Of a stretch of DNA of 64,000 nucleotides, positions 8,648-17,302 are shown piece after piece. The stretch's first letter is position 1. Every line of letters starts with the position of its first letter. The position numbers and the translations under genes are program-made. Origin of the DNA: Bacteroidales bacterium (GTDB lineage Bacteria > Bacteroidota > Bacteroidia > Bacteroidales > P3); assembly GCA_009783885.1 (NCBI GenBank), contig WRCN01000006.1:1-64000 (forward strand). The letters run 5' to 3'. The notes under the pieces were generated by a model. That model was not told the DNA's origin. It did no database searches and saw only the letters and a list, made by a program, of their open reading frames with translations.

Positions 8648-11600
8648 TCAGTCAGTTTCATCATCGTTATCATCATCCAAACCGGATTGATCAAAACTTT
8701 TTCTAATGGTATTGGTTCTGAGTAAAAAATCTGTTTTTTTGCGAGAGGTAGACAAACCAAATTCATAGCTACCTCGTCCTTCTCCGCCTTTTTGCTTGCG
8801 ATTCGAAGGTTTGAGCGATGTAATTAAATCGTTAAAATCGGAATCAGACGAAATCACTTGCATCAACCCATCGCTGTAAGAGAAAAAATACCATTCGCGA
8901 CGGGATAGTTCAACATACAAATTAATCTCATCACCTCTTCGACTTTTTACGATTTGTAATGTTCCGTTAACATACTTGTTGATCTGATTTTGACCAATCG
9001 CTGCAACACCCAATTTTCCTATCGAAACAAACGAACGCGATGTCTCATCCCATTGCATTTTTACATCCGAAAAAAGAATGGTTTGTTCAATATTGGGCGG
9101 CAATCTTCGATACGCACCATACATCTCAATTTCTTTTTCCAAACGTTCGGCCTCTCGTTTCGAAAGTCTGGAATGAAGATAATCCACAAATTTGTCTGTA
9201 TTTTGCTCTGCACCGCCTCCTTCAGCCTTTTCCAGACTTTCGGAAAATAGTTTTAGGGCTTTTTCATCAAAGAAAAACTTTAGGCCGATAACGCCATCAA
9301 AAAACGTTGTATTTCCACGATAATTGTGATACAGTGTCCCAAAATTATCCCAGCCCACACGTCCTGAATTTAGATTAAAATCAGGCGTTCCATACGATTT
9401 CAGCGAACAATCTACGGTGTTATAAACCAATCGATCGGTTTCTCTCGACTTATCGGAAGGCTCTACAATGTAAGATTTCAGAATAGTATCGTAAAATAAA
9501 ACACCGCTTTTACTCATCACCTCTTTATCGGAAGATCTTATCGGCGTAAAAAATGCAGAAAACAAATCGCCTTGATTAGTCATGTAGAATCCGCTGCCTT
9601 CACGTCTGCTTGATCTGTCTTTGCTGCTAGGCTCTGCAATGGGGATTTCCACATGTTTCGGATCAATGGGAGCGTTGAAACTAAACCACGAACGCTGGTC
9701 TTCGTCTTCGCAAATGTAGTTAATTTTCGATTTTCCGGAAAATTGCAACAATCGGTCATCCGCTTTCAGAGTTACTTGTCCCAAAAAATCAAATGCAGGA
9801 CTTAGCGAAAAATTATCCTCGGGTTCAATTTTTGCTGTTCCCGTACTAATTCCATTGCGATCGGGCGCTATTCTTTCAAAGTGTATCGGATGGATTTTTC
9901 CCGAAACATCTTCGTAATTATAGGTTCCGTTTGCGGTATATCGCGATCGACCTTGAATCGTAACCGTAGCGTCATAAATATCGTAGTATTGATGTTTTAC
10001 ATCCACCAAAAGATTAGCATTTTCAAAGGGTTTGATAACTGCATCTTTACCGATTACAATATCGCCGTGAGTGGGTTGCACTGCAATATCTGCCGTGTAA
10101 ATAATTCGCACTTGTTGAATTTTGAGTTCATGGGTTTCCAAATTATATTCTGCGAGAGGCGAATTAAACGTTAATGAATCTTGTCTAGGGTTCAACGATA
10201 TAAAATCCGAACCTGGCAAATCCTTGCCAATAGCAATAAGTTCGCGTAAATTCATGTTATCCAACTGTTCGTTGGTATATGATGATTTTTGCGAATTTCT
10301 CAGATAGACGAGATTTTCTTTGATATCCCACTCTAATTCGTTCATATAACACAAATACCGATTGATTGGAAAGTTTATAAAAACATTAGAATCATTGTTT
10401 GCAAAATACCCTTTTTGTCTATCAAAATCGACATGAACATTATAATTTTCCGATTGAATTGCGTTTTGTTTTCCGTCTTTACTTTTAATTCCAAACGCTA
10501 TGCTATCAGAGAATAAATTTTGGTCTTTGAATACAAATTTTTGACTACTCATTTCGGATTTATTTTTGAAAATAGCCTTTCCTTCGCCAATCATTCCCGT
10601 ATCTGAAAGAACTAATTCTCCATAGAATAAAATTTCATCATCGAATACCGAAAAACCGTCGGTTTTATTGGTTACAGAGAAAAAATTACTATAAGGTTGC
10701 CAATGCAATTTGGATGTTTTTGCCTTTGTTTCCGCAAATTCAGGCCCTATACTTTGTGCTTCTACATCAAATAGTTTGATGGTTGCATTCACGGAATCAG
10801 GCATAAAAATAAACCGATTCGAAAGATTTGTGGACGTTAAAAATTTTAGTTTTCCACTGCCGATTAATCCATCATTACTCAAACGAAGTGTATCATAAAA
10901 TTTCCCTGTACCTTGATACACAGACCATGCAGAATCCGGCGACAAGGTTGTAAATCCCAACGAAAAATCGGGCATAACTTTCAATTTTTCGTGTATATCG
11001 GGAAACATACCGGCTGATGTCAAATAACCATCGAATCGCAAACTGTCGGTTTCAATATGATTCATATTTTCAAGTCTGAATGGATAAATCGTATAGAAAA
11101 ATTTATCAGACGAATAAACTCCATTTTGAATATTCGGTTTGTCGTAGCGAACATACGAATCTTTTGTACTTGCGAAAATCGGAAATTCTCTGTAATGTTC
11201 TTTTCCGGATTTATTAGTTGTGCTATCAATAAAAATTTCTCCGGACAGTTGTTCAATGGCGGTCTCAATGTCTCTCAATTGATAATTTCCGTACAGATCC
11301 GGTTGGCCCTCTTTCACAGCAAATGTTAATGTTTCAACGCTATCCATCGAAATTTTAAACCGATCATAATCGAAGTAACAACTCGATGCAACAAAATCAA
11401 ATTTTCCGATGCGTATTTTTCCTTCGAATGCAATATCTCGATTTTTCTTTACCACAATCGTTTGGTCATTAGGCATAACATATACATTTTGCGCCAGACT
11501 TAAAAAAAACCTTTCAACACCGAATATCTGCAAATCATTAGTTTCAAGATTTAGTATGGCATTGGGCGCATCGGTTCGTTGAGAAACAATTCGGATGACA

Positions 11601-13174
11601 TCGTAATCGGAACGTTTGGCGGAAGCCTGCAAAAAATGAAATACTTTTTCTTGTAATTCTATCGTTTCCGTTTCCGCGTCATAGTGCAAAAAACCCATTG
11701 AAGCCATTCGCAAAAGCATGACTTTGGTTTGAGTTACGTCTAATCTGAATCTTTCCGCTACCGACCGTATTTCCAGCGTTCTCGAATTAAAAGATTCTGA
11801 TATCTGACGAAGAATAAGTAGTGGATTATAGTCTATTCGTTCCATCAACGCTTGCAAATCTTGGGAGGAATAAAACTGTTTGGATTCAAATATTCCAACG
11901 CCTTTGTTGTTGGGTATTTTGAGCATTCGAAAATCCATAAACGACGAATCAATCGGCCAATATATGGCTTCCACGTGCATGTCCAAATTGTGGTAACTGT
12001 TGAAAATAGGAGTTTTGAATGCATTTACACTCGGGTGCAAAATGGATAATTCGCGACGGTTATTATCGAATCGAATTTCACACGTTGTATGAACTATTTC
12101 TCCATCTCCAATCGGAATGCTAACTTGCGCAAAAGGCGAGGATATACGATTTTGTCCGAATAGAAAACTTCTTGCTGTTACGGTTAAAATGACATTATCG
12201 CCTTGCCTGAACTTCAATGTTGCAGTTTCATTTTTTTCACCACACCTGACGCGGCTTCCAACCTGCATGTATTGGCCTTCAAAATCGACATTTTCAAAAA
12301 TGTTGTTAATCTTCAAACTGTTGTCGTAAGAGGTAAACGTTGGATACGAAGCTTGTCCGACTTTTACATTCGGCAGCACTTTTTCTTCCATTCGCCCGAA
12401 CAACGGACGATCGAAATAAATATTGTTGAAGAAATTGACCGAATCCGCTTGGTATCTTGATGTTCGGAGATTGATTTCATATTCGCCGAGTTGAATATAC
12501 ATTTCGCTCAAATCAAAACCTGCTCTTGTGAAATCAACCAATCCGGTTTGACCCTGCCAAAAAAATGTTAACGGATAAAAAGCGCCTTGTGTGGCGTGAA
12601 TTTTAGTGCTGTCGTTATTGGCATAACAAACTAAATTCGTTTCCAAAAATACAAAGCGCGGTTTCCCATCCATACATTCAAATAAAAAATCACCATCGGC
12701 ATTCCATCTCGCAGATAAGCTTTCGTGCAAAAAACCCGTTTCGAACAACCGGTTTGTGCTTTCAATCAATAAATCGAAATCACGCATTTTCCGGTTTTCA
12801 GCTATCGAATTCAAACATTGGATATAGTTGCTGTAACTTCTTGCCCCCTGTTCATCTTTGAAAAAATTTAGGACGACTTTGAGCAAATTTTCAAATGTTG
12901 GGAAAGGGCGCATATTGGCTTTTAGTGTAGTATTACACAAGCTCATAAATGCTTTTTGCTCGTCGTCCTTCAGTAAATCGAAGCATGTCGAAAATTCATC
13001 AACTAATTTTACAGCATTGGCTTGCCGTTTTTTATCCGCATTACGATCCGATAAAAAAAACTGTTTAGCTTCTTGCGAAAACGTTACTCCATCCCCTGAA
13101 AATGCCCTAAATGTTTGACTTTTTAGAGAAATTAATTGAAACAAACAAAAAATTATGAGAGCGATTCGCTTCAT
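8648..13174 (-). CDS. giant secreted protein of unknown function
   Basis: This protein has 1508 residues from MKRIALIIFC, with a clear signal peptide ending near LKSQ. I do not recognise a family. It appears beta-rich, with many short acidic and aromatic strands. At least two internal segments resemble each other (SNDGLIGSGKLKF and SDTGMIGEGKAIF, each followed by F-x-D-S), reminding one of stacked beta-repeats such as those of OstA/LptA-like proteins, but this is only an impression. Around residues 500-560 there may be a small helical, winged-helix-like part. The C-terminus is charged and ends in an Asp-rich tail. The start ATG overlaps the prmA stop (ATGA), so the protein is translationally coupled behind tpiA and prmA. 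It probably resides in the periplasm or envelope. Confidence 0.75.
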   Translation of the reverse strand: MKRIALIIFCLFQLISLKSQTFRAFSGDGVTFSQEAKQFFLSDRNADKKRQANAVKLVDEFSTCFDLLKDDEQKAFMSLCNTTLKANMRPFPTFENLLKVVLNFFKDEQGARSYSNYIQCLNSIAENRKMRDFDLLIESTNRLFETGFLHESLSARWNADGDFLFECMDGKPRFVFLETNLVCYANNDSTKIHATQGAFYPLTFFWQGQTGLVDFTRAGFDLSEMYIQLGEYEINLRTSRYQADSVNFFNNIYFDRPLFGRMEEKVLPNVKVGQASYPTFTSYDNSLKINNIFENVDFEGQYMQVGSRVRCGEKNETATLKFRQGDNVILTVTARSFLFGQNRISSPFAQVSIPIGDGEIVHTTCEIRFDNNRRELSILHPSVNAFKTPIFNSYHNLDMHVEAIYWPIDSSFMDFRMLKIPNNKGVGIFESKQFYSSQDLQALMERIDYNPLLILRQISESFNSRTLEIRSVAERFRLDVTQTKVMLLRMASMGFLHYDAETETIELQEKVFHFLQASAKRSDYDVIRIVSQRTDAPNAILNLETNDLQIFGVERFFLSLAQNVYVMPNDQTIVVKKNRDIAFEGKIRIGKFDFVASSCYFDYDRFKISMDSVETLTFAVKEGQPDLYGNYQLRDIETAIEQLSGEIFIDSTTNKSGKEHYREFPIFASTKDSYVRYDKPNIQNGVYSSDKFFYTIYPFRLENMNHIETDSLRFDGYLTSAGMFPDIHEKLKVMPDFSLGFTTLSPDSAWSVYQGTGKFYDTLRLSNDGLIGSGKLKFLTSTNLSNRFIFMPDSVNATIKLFDVEAQSIGPEFAETKAKTSKLHWQPYSNFFSVTNKTDGFSVFDDEILFYGELVLSDTGMIGEGKAIFKNKSEMSSQKFVFKDQNLFSDSIAFGIKSKDGKQNAIQSENYNVHVDFDRQKGYFANNDSNVFINFPINRYLCYMNELEWDIKENLVYLRNSQKSSYTNEQLDNMNLRELIAIGKDLPGSDFISLNPRQDSLTFNSPLAEYNLETHELKIQQVRIIYTADIAVQPTHGDIVIGKDAVIKPFENANLLVDVKHQYYDIYDATVTIQGRSRYTANGTYNYEDVSGKIHPIHFERIAPDRNGISTGTAKIEPEDNFSLSPAFDFLGQVTLKADDRLLQFSGKSKINYICEDEDQRSWFSFNAPIDPKHVEIPIAEPSSKDRSSRREGSGFYMTNQGDLFSAFFTPIRSSDKEVMSKSGVLFYDTILKSYIVEPSDKSRETDRLVYNTVDCSLKSYGTPDFNLNSGRVGWDNFGTLYHNYRGNTTFFDGVIGLKFFFDEKALKLFSESLEKAEGGGAEQNTDKFVDYLHSRLSKREAERLEKEIEMYGAYRRLPPNIEQTILFSDVKMQWDETSRSFVSIGKLGVAAIGQNQINKYVNGTLQIVKSRRGDEINLYVELSRREWYFFSYSDGLMQVISSDSDFNDLITSLKPSNRKQKGGEGRGSYEFGLSTSRKKTDFLLRTNTIRKSFDQSGLDDDNDDETD

Positions 13175-13998
13175 GATTTTATAAATTTGGCAGCCACCCA
13201 ATGATTTTTTTCAAGATGTGAAACATATTTTAGTCCATTGGAAACACAGGCTTTTTCAACGGCTTCCAAATCGGATTTGTAAAACCCACTTAACAAAATG
13301 ACTGCATTTTGAGGCATCGTTTGAACATACATCGGTATATCTCGAATTAAAATATTACGATTGATATTGGCAATCACAAGATCAAAATGTTTTCCGTTCA
13401 GATTTTCTGCATCACCAAGTTCTACAACTATTTCCGAAGTTTCATTTCGCAAAATATTTTCTTTTGTGTTTTCAAATGCCCATTCGTCATTATCAATCGC
13501 TTCTACAAACTCTGCTCCCAATTTTTTTGCTAAAATCGCTAAAATTCCTGTTCCGCAGCCCATATCCAAAACGCGCTTTCCTTTGACAGGTTCGGTTTTC
13601 AGCCATTCAATCATCAATGATGTGGTTTCGTGATGTGCTGTTCCGAACGACATCTTTGGTTCAATAATCAAATCAAATTTCACATCTAAAACCGGTTCAT
13701 GAAATGGCGCACGAATATTGCAAAAATCGTCAAAACGCACGGGTTCATAACTGCTTTCCCAAACAGCATTCCAATTTTGTTCCTCCACTTTTTTTATGGA
13801 AAAGTTATCCATATTCGGTGAGGATTTTAGCAACAAATGAACATCTTCTTCATTCAAATTTTCGGTAAGAACATAAGCCAATAATTGATTAGGATTTTCC
13901 ACAAAACTGTCAAATTCCAATTCTCCGAGTTGAGCAATCAGAATTTCGGTTTGCAGCGGTTCTTGGTGATGAGTAATATTTAATTCGGAATATTGCAT
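13171..13998 (-). CDS. prmA: ribosomal protein L11 methyltransferase
   Basis: This 275-residue SAM-dependent enzyme methylates ribosomal protein L11. The N-terminal substrate-recognition domain (about 1-100) precedes a Rossmann methyltransferase domain with VLDMGCGTGILAIL as motif I and the family block DLVIANINRNIL, equivalent to the NILA region. Length is close to the 280-300 typical of PrmA. It starts two bases after the tpiA stop, and its stop TGA overlaps the ATG of the giant secreted protein gene, so the three genes form a tight operon. Confidence 0.93.
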   Translation of the reverse strand: MQYSELNITHHQEPLQTEILIAQLGELEFDSFVENPNQLLAYVLTENLNEEDVHLLLKSSPNMDNFSIKKVEEQNWNAVWESSYEPVRFDDFCNIRAPFHEPVLDVKFDLIIEPKMSFGTAHHETTSLMIEWLKTEPVKGKRVLDMGCGTGILAILAKKLGAEFVEAIDNDEWAFENTKENILRNETSEIVVELGDAENLNGKHFDLVIANINRNILIRDIPMYVQTMPQNAVILLSGFYKSDLEAVEKACVSNGLKYVSHLEKNHWVAAKFIKS

Positions 13999-14000
13999 GG

Positions 14001-14759
14001 TTAAAATGCATTTGCAATCGTTACAAAATCTTGTGCTACCAAGGAAGCACCGCCAATTAAGCCACCGTCAACATCCGGTTGCGTGAATAAATCATGTGCA
14101 TTTTTCGCATTGCAACTTCCTCCATAAAGAATAGGAAGTTTTTTGGCAATTTCTTTGCCATATTTTTCTTCAACCGTTTGACGAATGAAGGCGTGCATTT
14201 CTTGGGCTTGTTCGGGAGTCGCAGTATGTCCGGTTCCAATTGCCCAAACAGGTTCGTAGGCGATGATGACTTTCGCAAAATCTAAAGGATCTAAGTGAAA
14301 CAACGAATCTGAAATTTGCTTTTTCACAACATTGAAATGGTTGTTGCTTTCACGTTCGTCTAAAACTTCGCCACAACACACAATTGGTGTGATTTCATGT
14401 TTCAGCAAAATATTGGTTTTTTGAGCAATATCAGCATCGGTTTCATTGTGATACTTTCTACGTTCGGAGTGTCCGACAATACAATATTCCACCTGCATAC
14501 TGTTCAGCATTTGCGCTGAGATTTCGCCCGTATATGCGCCGTTTTCGTACTTACTCACATCTTGCGCACCAACAGAAATAATGCCTGTTTCTGAAAAATC
14601 AACAGCCATCTCCAAATAAATCGACGGCGGACAAACCACCACATCAACATTCGACGACGTCTTGCTTTCAAGAGCGTCATACAATTCATTCAAAAGGTCT
14701 TCTGCCTCGGCAAAACTTTTGTTCATTTTCCAGTTTCCTGCAACTAGTTTTCGTCTCAT
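14001..14759 (-). CDS. tpiA: triosephosphate isomerase
   Basis: This 252-residue glycolytic enzyme interconverts dihydroxyacetone phosphate and glyceraldehyde 3-phosphate. All catalytic parts are visible: NWKMN (Lys), the IVGHSERR block (His), AYEPVWAIGTGHTA (Glu plus the mobile loop), and the phosphate-binding LYGGSCNAKN and GLIGGASL. Length is typical. It is the first gene of the operon with prmA and the giant secreted protein. A -7 element (TACATTTG) lies about 32 bases upstream. Confidence 0.98.
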   Translation of the reverse strand: MRRKLVAGNWKMNKSFAEAEDLLNELYDALESKTSSNVDVVVCPPSIYLEMAVDFSETGIISVGAQDVSKYENGAYTGEISAQMLNSMQVEYCIVGHSERRKYHNETDADIAQKTNILLKHEITPIVCCGEVLDERESNNHFNVVKKQISDSLFHLDPLDFAKVIIAYEPVWAIGTGHTATPEQAQEMHAFIRQTVEEKYGKEIAKKLPILYGGSCNAKNAHDLFTQPDVDGGLIGGASLVAQDFVTIANAF

Positions 14760-14791
14760 AAGATTGTGATTTTAGATTAACAATTTTTTTA

Positions 14792-14799
14792 CAAATGTA
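14792..14799 (-). promoter_or_regulatory. -7 promoter element of the tpiA operon
   Basis: TACATTTG on the minus strand lies 32 bases before the tpiA start. Confidence 0.55.
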
Positions 14800-14871
14800 C
14801 AAAAAAATCTGTAATTTTACAAATTTTTCATTTTTAAAATAAAAAAATTTGGTCATTTCAAAAAAAAGCAG

Positions 14872-14879
14872 TACCTTTG
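14872..14879 (+). promoter_or_regulatory. promoter of corA
   Basis: TACCTTTG is the -7 element. TTG at 14849-14851 is 20 bases upstream, the expected -33 spacing. The corA start lies about 150 bases downstream, giving an unusually long leader. Confidence 0.65.
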
Positions 14880-14923
14880 CACCGAATTTTGAAAATATAG
14901 TTTTCATTAAAATTAATTAAATC

Positions 14924-15033
14924 ATGGACGACGGACCGAGTTATAAGCGCTCAGAAACTTGCTCAAACAGGCGAGATTAGTCTATTGTTCAGACGATCAT
15001 CGCCACAGTATTAACCTTTCAAAACTTACAGCG
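14924..15033 (+). promoter_or_regulatory. structured corA leader (possible cis-regulatory RNA)
   Basis: The leader is richer in GC than its surroundings. Bases 14970-15004 form a 12-bp interrupted hairpin: GGCGA with TCGCC, GAT with ATC, and GTCT with AGAC, closing an ATTGTTC loop. An 18-codon ORF (ATG 14924 to TAG 14978-14980) overlaps its left arm. Leaders controlling Mg transporters, with or without leader peptides, are known in other phyla. That this one senses Mg is inference. Confidence 0.4.
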
Positions 15034-15963
15034 ATGATCAAGTATTTAATCAGTAAAAACGGGTTTCAAGAAATCAAGCAATACTCCGACGATGTGTGGG
15101 TAAATGTAATTACCCCTTCTCGTAAGGATTTAACGATTTTGGAAAACGAGTTCGGTGTTCCTACGTCATTTTTGAATGATATTGAGGATATCGACGAACG
15201 TCCGCGTGTTGAATATGAAGATGATTGGCGAATGATTATCATTCGTGTTCCTTACAAACTCAAAGAAGAAGGCGATTTTTTCGGAACCGTGCCCTTAGGA
15301 ATTTTAACGTCGGGCGAAAAATTTATCACCATTTGTCATCATAATGTGGAAATGATAGATGATCTCATCTATTTTTCGCGTCGAAAATCGTTTCCACAAA
15401 AAAATTCCAACGATTTGATTCTTCATCTCATGCTTTCGTCGTCTGTATGGTTTATGAAATATTTGAAACGACTTAATGCCGAAATCAAAGATGCGGAAAT
15501 GCAATTGCAGAAATCCATTCGCAACGAGGAATTGCTTGAAATGATGCGTATTGAACGAACATTGGTGCTTTTTATTACATCTTTGCGGGGCAACGAATTG
15601 CTGTTGGGAAAAATTAAAAGCATGCTTCCGAAAACGCAAAAACCATTCGATGAAGATTTGCTCGAAGATGTGGAAATTGAAGTGCAACAGGCACGTATTA
15701 CAGCCGGCGTTTACAGCGATATTTTGGCAGGTATGATGGATGCTTTTGCCGCAGTGATTTCGAACAATGTGAACGTGATTATGAAACGCCTTACATCATT
15801 TTCGATTGTGTTGATGTTCCCTACATTGGTTGCGAGTTATTTCGGAATGAACTTACAACGAGAGGACGATATTTGGACAGGAGAATTTTCAATAGTTATC
15901 GCAGCATCGATACTCGTATCCATAGTAGGCGTCTGGTTTTTCAGAAAAAAACGATGGATGTAA
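15034..15963 (+). CDS. corA: CorA-type magnesium/metal transporter
   Basis: The protein has 309 residues from MIKYLISKNG. The cytoplasmic domain fills residues 1-245, followed by two membrane helices (about 252-272 and 284-304) separated by the signature GMN at 271-273. CorA forms a pentameric channel for Mg2+ (or Co2+ and other divalent ions) in the inner membrane. NDIEDIDERPR near residue 48 is typical of Bacteroidota members. An in-frame TTG at 14959 would add 25 residues that do not look like the family, so the ATG at 15034 is preferred. The next gene begins six bases after the stop. Confidence 0.92.
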   Translation: MIKYLISKNGFQEIKQYSDDVWVNVITPSRKDLTILENEFGVPTSFLNDIEDIDERPRVEYEDDWRMIIIRVPYKLKEEGDFFGTVPLGILTSGEKFITICHHNVEMIDDLIYFSRRKSFPQKNSNDLILHLMLSSSVWFMKYLKRLNAEIKDAEMQLQKSIRNEELLEMMRIERTLVLFITSLRGNELLLGKIKSMLPKTQKPFDEDLLEDVEIEVQQARITAGVYSDILAGMMDAFAAVISNNVNVIMKRLTSFSIVLMFPTLVASYFGMNLQREDDIWTGEFSIVIAASILVSIVGVWFFRKKRWM

Positions 15964-15969
15964 ATTATC

Positions 15970-16776
15970 ATGACCAAAAAAAATCTAAAAACAATATTAA
16001 TTTTGATCGCATTCTTTATGCTATCTGTAAATTCTATTCGTGCTGTGCGCCCTTTTATTACTGATGATGCCACACTTATCGGAAAAAAGCGAGCAGAAAT
16101 AGCAAATTGGTTTTACGCCAGTAAGGCAGGAACAGAAATTTGGCACTCTCTAAATTATGGACTGAACGATTGGGTTGAAATAAATGTACTTGGATTTTGG
16201 GGAAGAAGCAGGTTTGAAAATGCCGAAGGTAAAACCATTAAGGAGTGGTCTTATACATTGCCGTTACTTCAAACTAAATTTTTGATTCGCGATTATGAGC
16301 CCAATAGTTGGCCGGGTATAACTGTCGCGGTTGGCACTGATATACCTTGGGGGAAAGGGCCTTTTGTCGCAGAAGGAAATAACGTTTTTGCTTTTACGTC
16401 TGCAACTCAGTGTTTCGGCAAACATGAAGAGTTGTTGTTTCATGCTCAAATAGGAGCAACTTATCTTAGAAATAAAAAAAGCAAAGAAACTCTCATCGGT
16501 GTCGTTTTTGGATTTGGTACACAAGTAAAGGTTTACAAAGGTTTACATCTTATTGGCGAAATTGTGAATGGCGATCCGTATGAGCATGGAGTTGGCTCAT
16601 TGTATCAATTTGGCATACGTCAATTTGTTAATGATGATTTACAATTTGATTTAGCTTTCGGGGCAGGAATTAGTGGTGATATCAAAGCATCTACATGGTT
16701 TACAGGCGGCATAAGATACGTATTGTCCTTTAACAAGGACGATAGATTTGCCGCAAATGGTCGACGAATTAATTAA
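15970..16776 (+). CDS. predicted outer-membrane beta-barrel protein
   Basis: This 268-residue protein has a signal peptide ending near SIRA. The mature protein begins RPFITDDATLIGKKRAEI, which resembles the start of the MetA-pathway 'transporter' barrel family (RPFVTDDA). The rest is alternating strands rich in Gly and aromatic residues, as expected for a 10-12 strand barrel. It starts six bases after corA and is probably co-transcribed with it. The match to the transporter-barrel family is by pattern only, and the solute is unknown. Confidence 0.65.
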   Translation: MTKKNLKTILILIAFFMLSVNSIRAVRPFITDDATLIGKKRAEIANWFYASKAGTEIWHSLNYGLNDWVEINVLGFWGRSRFENAEGKTIKEWSYTLPLLQTKFLIRDYEPNSWPGITVAVGTDIPWGKGPFVAEGNNVFAFTSATQCFGKHEELLFHAQIGATYLRNKKSKETLIGVVFGFGTQVKVYKGLHLIGEIVNGDPYEHGVGSLYQFGIRQFVNDDLQFDLAFGAGISGDIKASTWFTGGIRYVLSFNKDDRFAANGRRIN

Positions 16777-16808
16777 AGCAAGGATTTGGAAATTTAAGAT
16801 AATTTTCG

Positions 16809-16816
16809 TACCTTTG
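16809..16816 (+). promoter_or_regulatory. -7 element before the histidine-rich protein gene
   Basis: TACCTTTG lies nine bases before the ATG at 16826. No clear -33 partner is seen. Confidence 0.55.
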
Positions 16817-16825
16817 TAGAATAAT

Positions 16826-17179
16826 ATGAAAATGCAGGCACATAAACAATTTATTTCGGGCTTTCTGTTAGCCCTGTTTGTGGCGTTTTATTTCAATATT
16901 GCGTTTTTTCACCACGAGCATACCGTTGATGGGATAAATATTGCGCACTCTCATATTCACAAAGAGTGCCACCATAATACAGCTTCGGGTGGGCACACAC
17001 CTGAAGAACTTATTTTTATTGCAAAAAATTCTTCGTTCAAAACATTAGAAGCACTTTCTTCAACTGTTGTTTCACCGCTTGTAGCAATGGTTTGCGATAA
17101 AGCGGAAGTTTCTTTATCGGAACATCCTGAAGTTGGTTTTTATACATTCTTTCTTCTGAGAGGACCGCCGACGGCGTAA
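16826..17179 (+). CDS. histidine-rich membrane-anchored or secreted protein
   Basis: This 117-residue protein has one hydrophobic N-terminal segment (about 11-27) and then a His-dense stretch: HHEH, HSHIHKECHH, GGH. It ends with FFLLRGPPTA, a tail pattern I associate with small Bacteroidota proteins encoded before metal-related TonB receptors. It probably binds divalent metal in the periplasm. The next gene, 123 bases downstream, is a TonB receptor with a Cys pair in its plug, which supports a joint role in metal uptake. No enzyme motif is present. Confidence 0.65.
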   Translation: MKMQAHKQFISGFLLALFVAFYFNIAFFHHEHTVDGINIAHSHIHKECHHNTASGGHTPEELIFIAKNSSFKTLEALSSTVVSPLVAMVCDKAEVSLSEHPEVGFYTFFLLRGPPTA

Positions 17180-17210
17180 TTTTTTTTTTTCGTCATTTCG
17201 TTATTTCGAA

Positions 17211-17270
17211 TGTAGGGGCGTATTCATACGCCCGCCTACGTGGATGTATGCAATACATCCCTACCGGCAT
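17211..17270. repeat. GTAGGGGCG palindromic repeat (family B), double hairpin
   Basis: The first hairpin pairs GGGCGTAT with ATACGCCC. The second pairs GGATGTAT with ATACATCC. The element lies between the histidine-rich protein and its receptor. Confidence 0.75.
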
Positions 17271-17302
17271 GAATTATTTATTAATCAAAAAAACAAAATC
17301 CA

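Noticed and set aside
14959..15033. Upstream in-frame TTG start for corA adding 25 residues
   Set aside because: The extension overlaps the structured leader, does not resemble CorA N-termini and lacks any start signal; ATG at 15034 is better.
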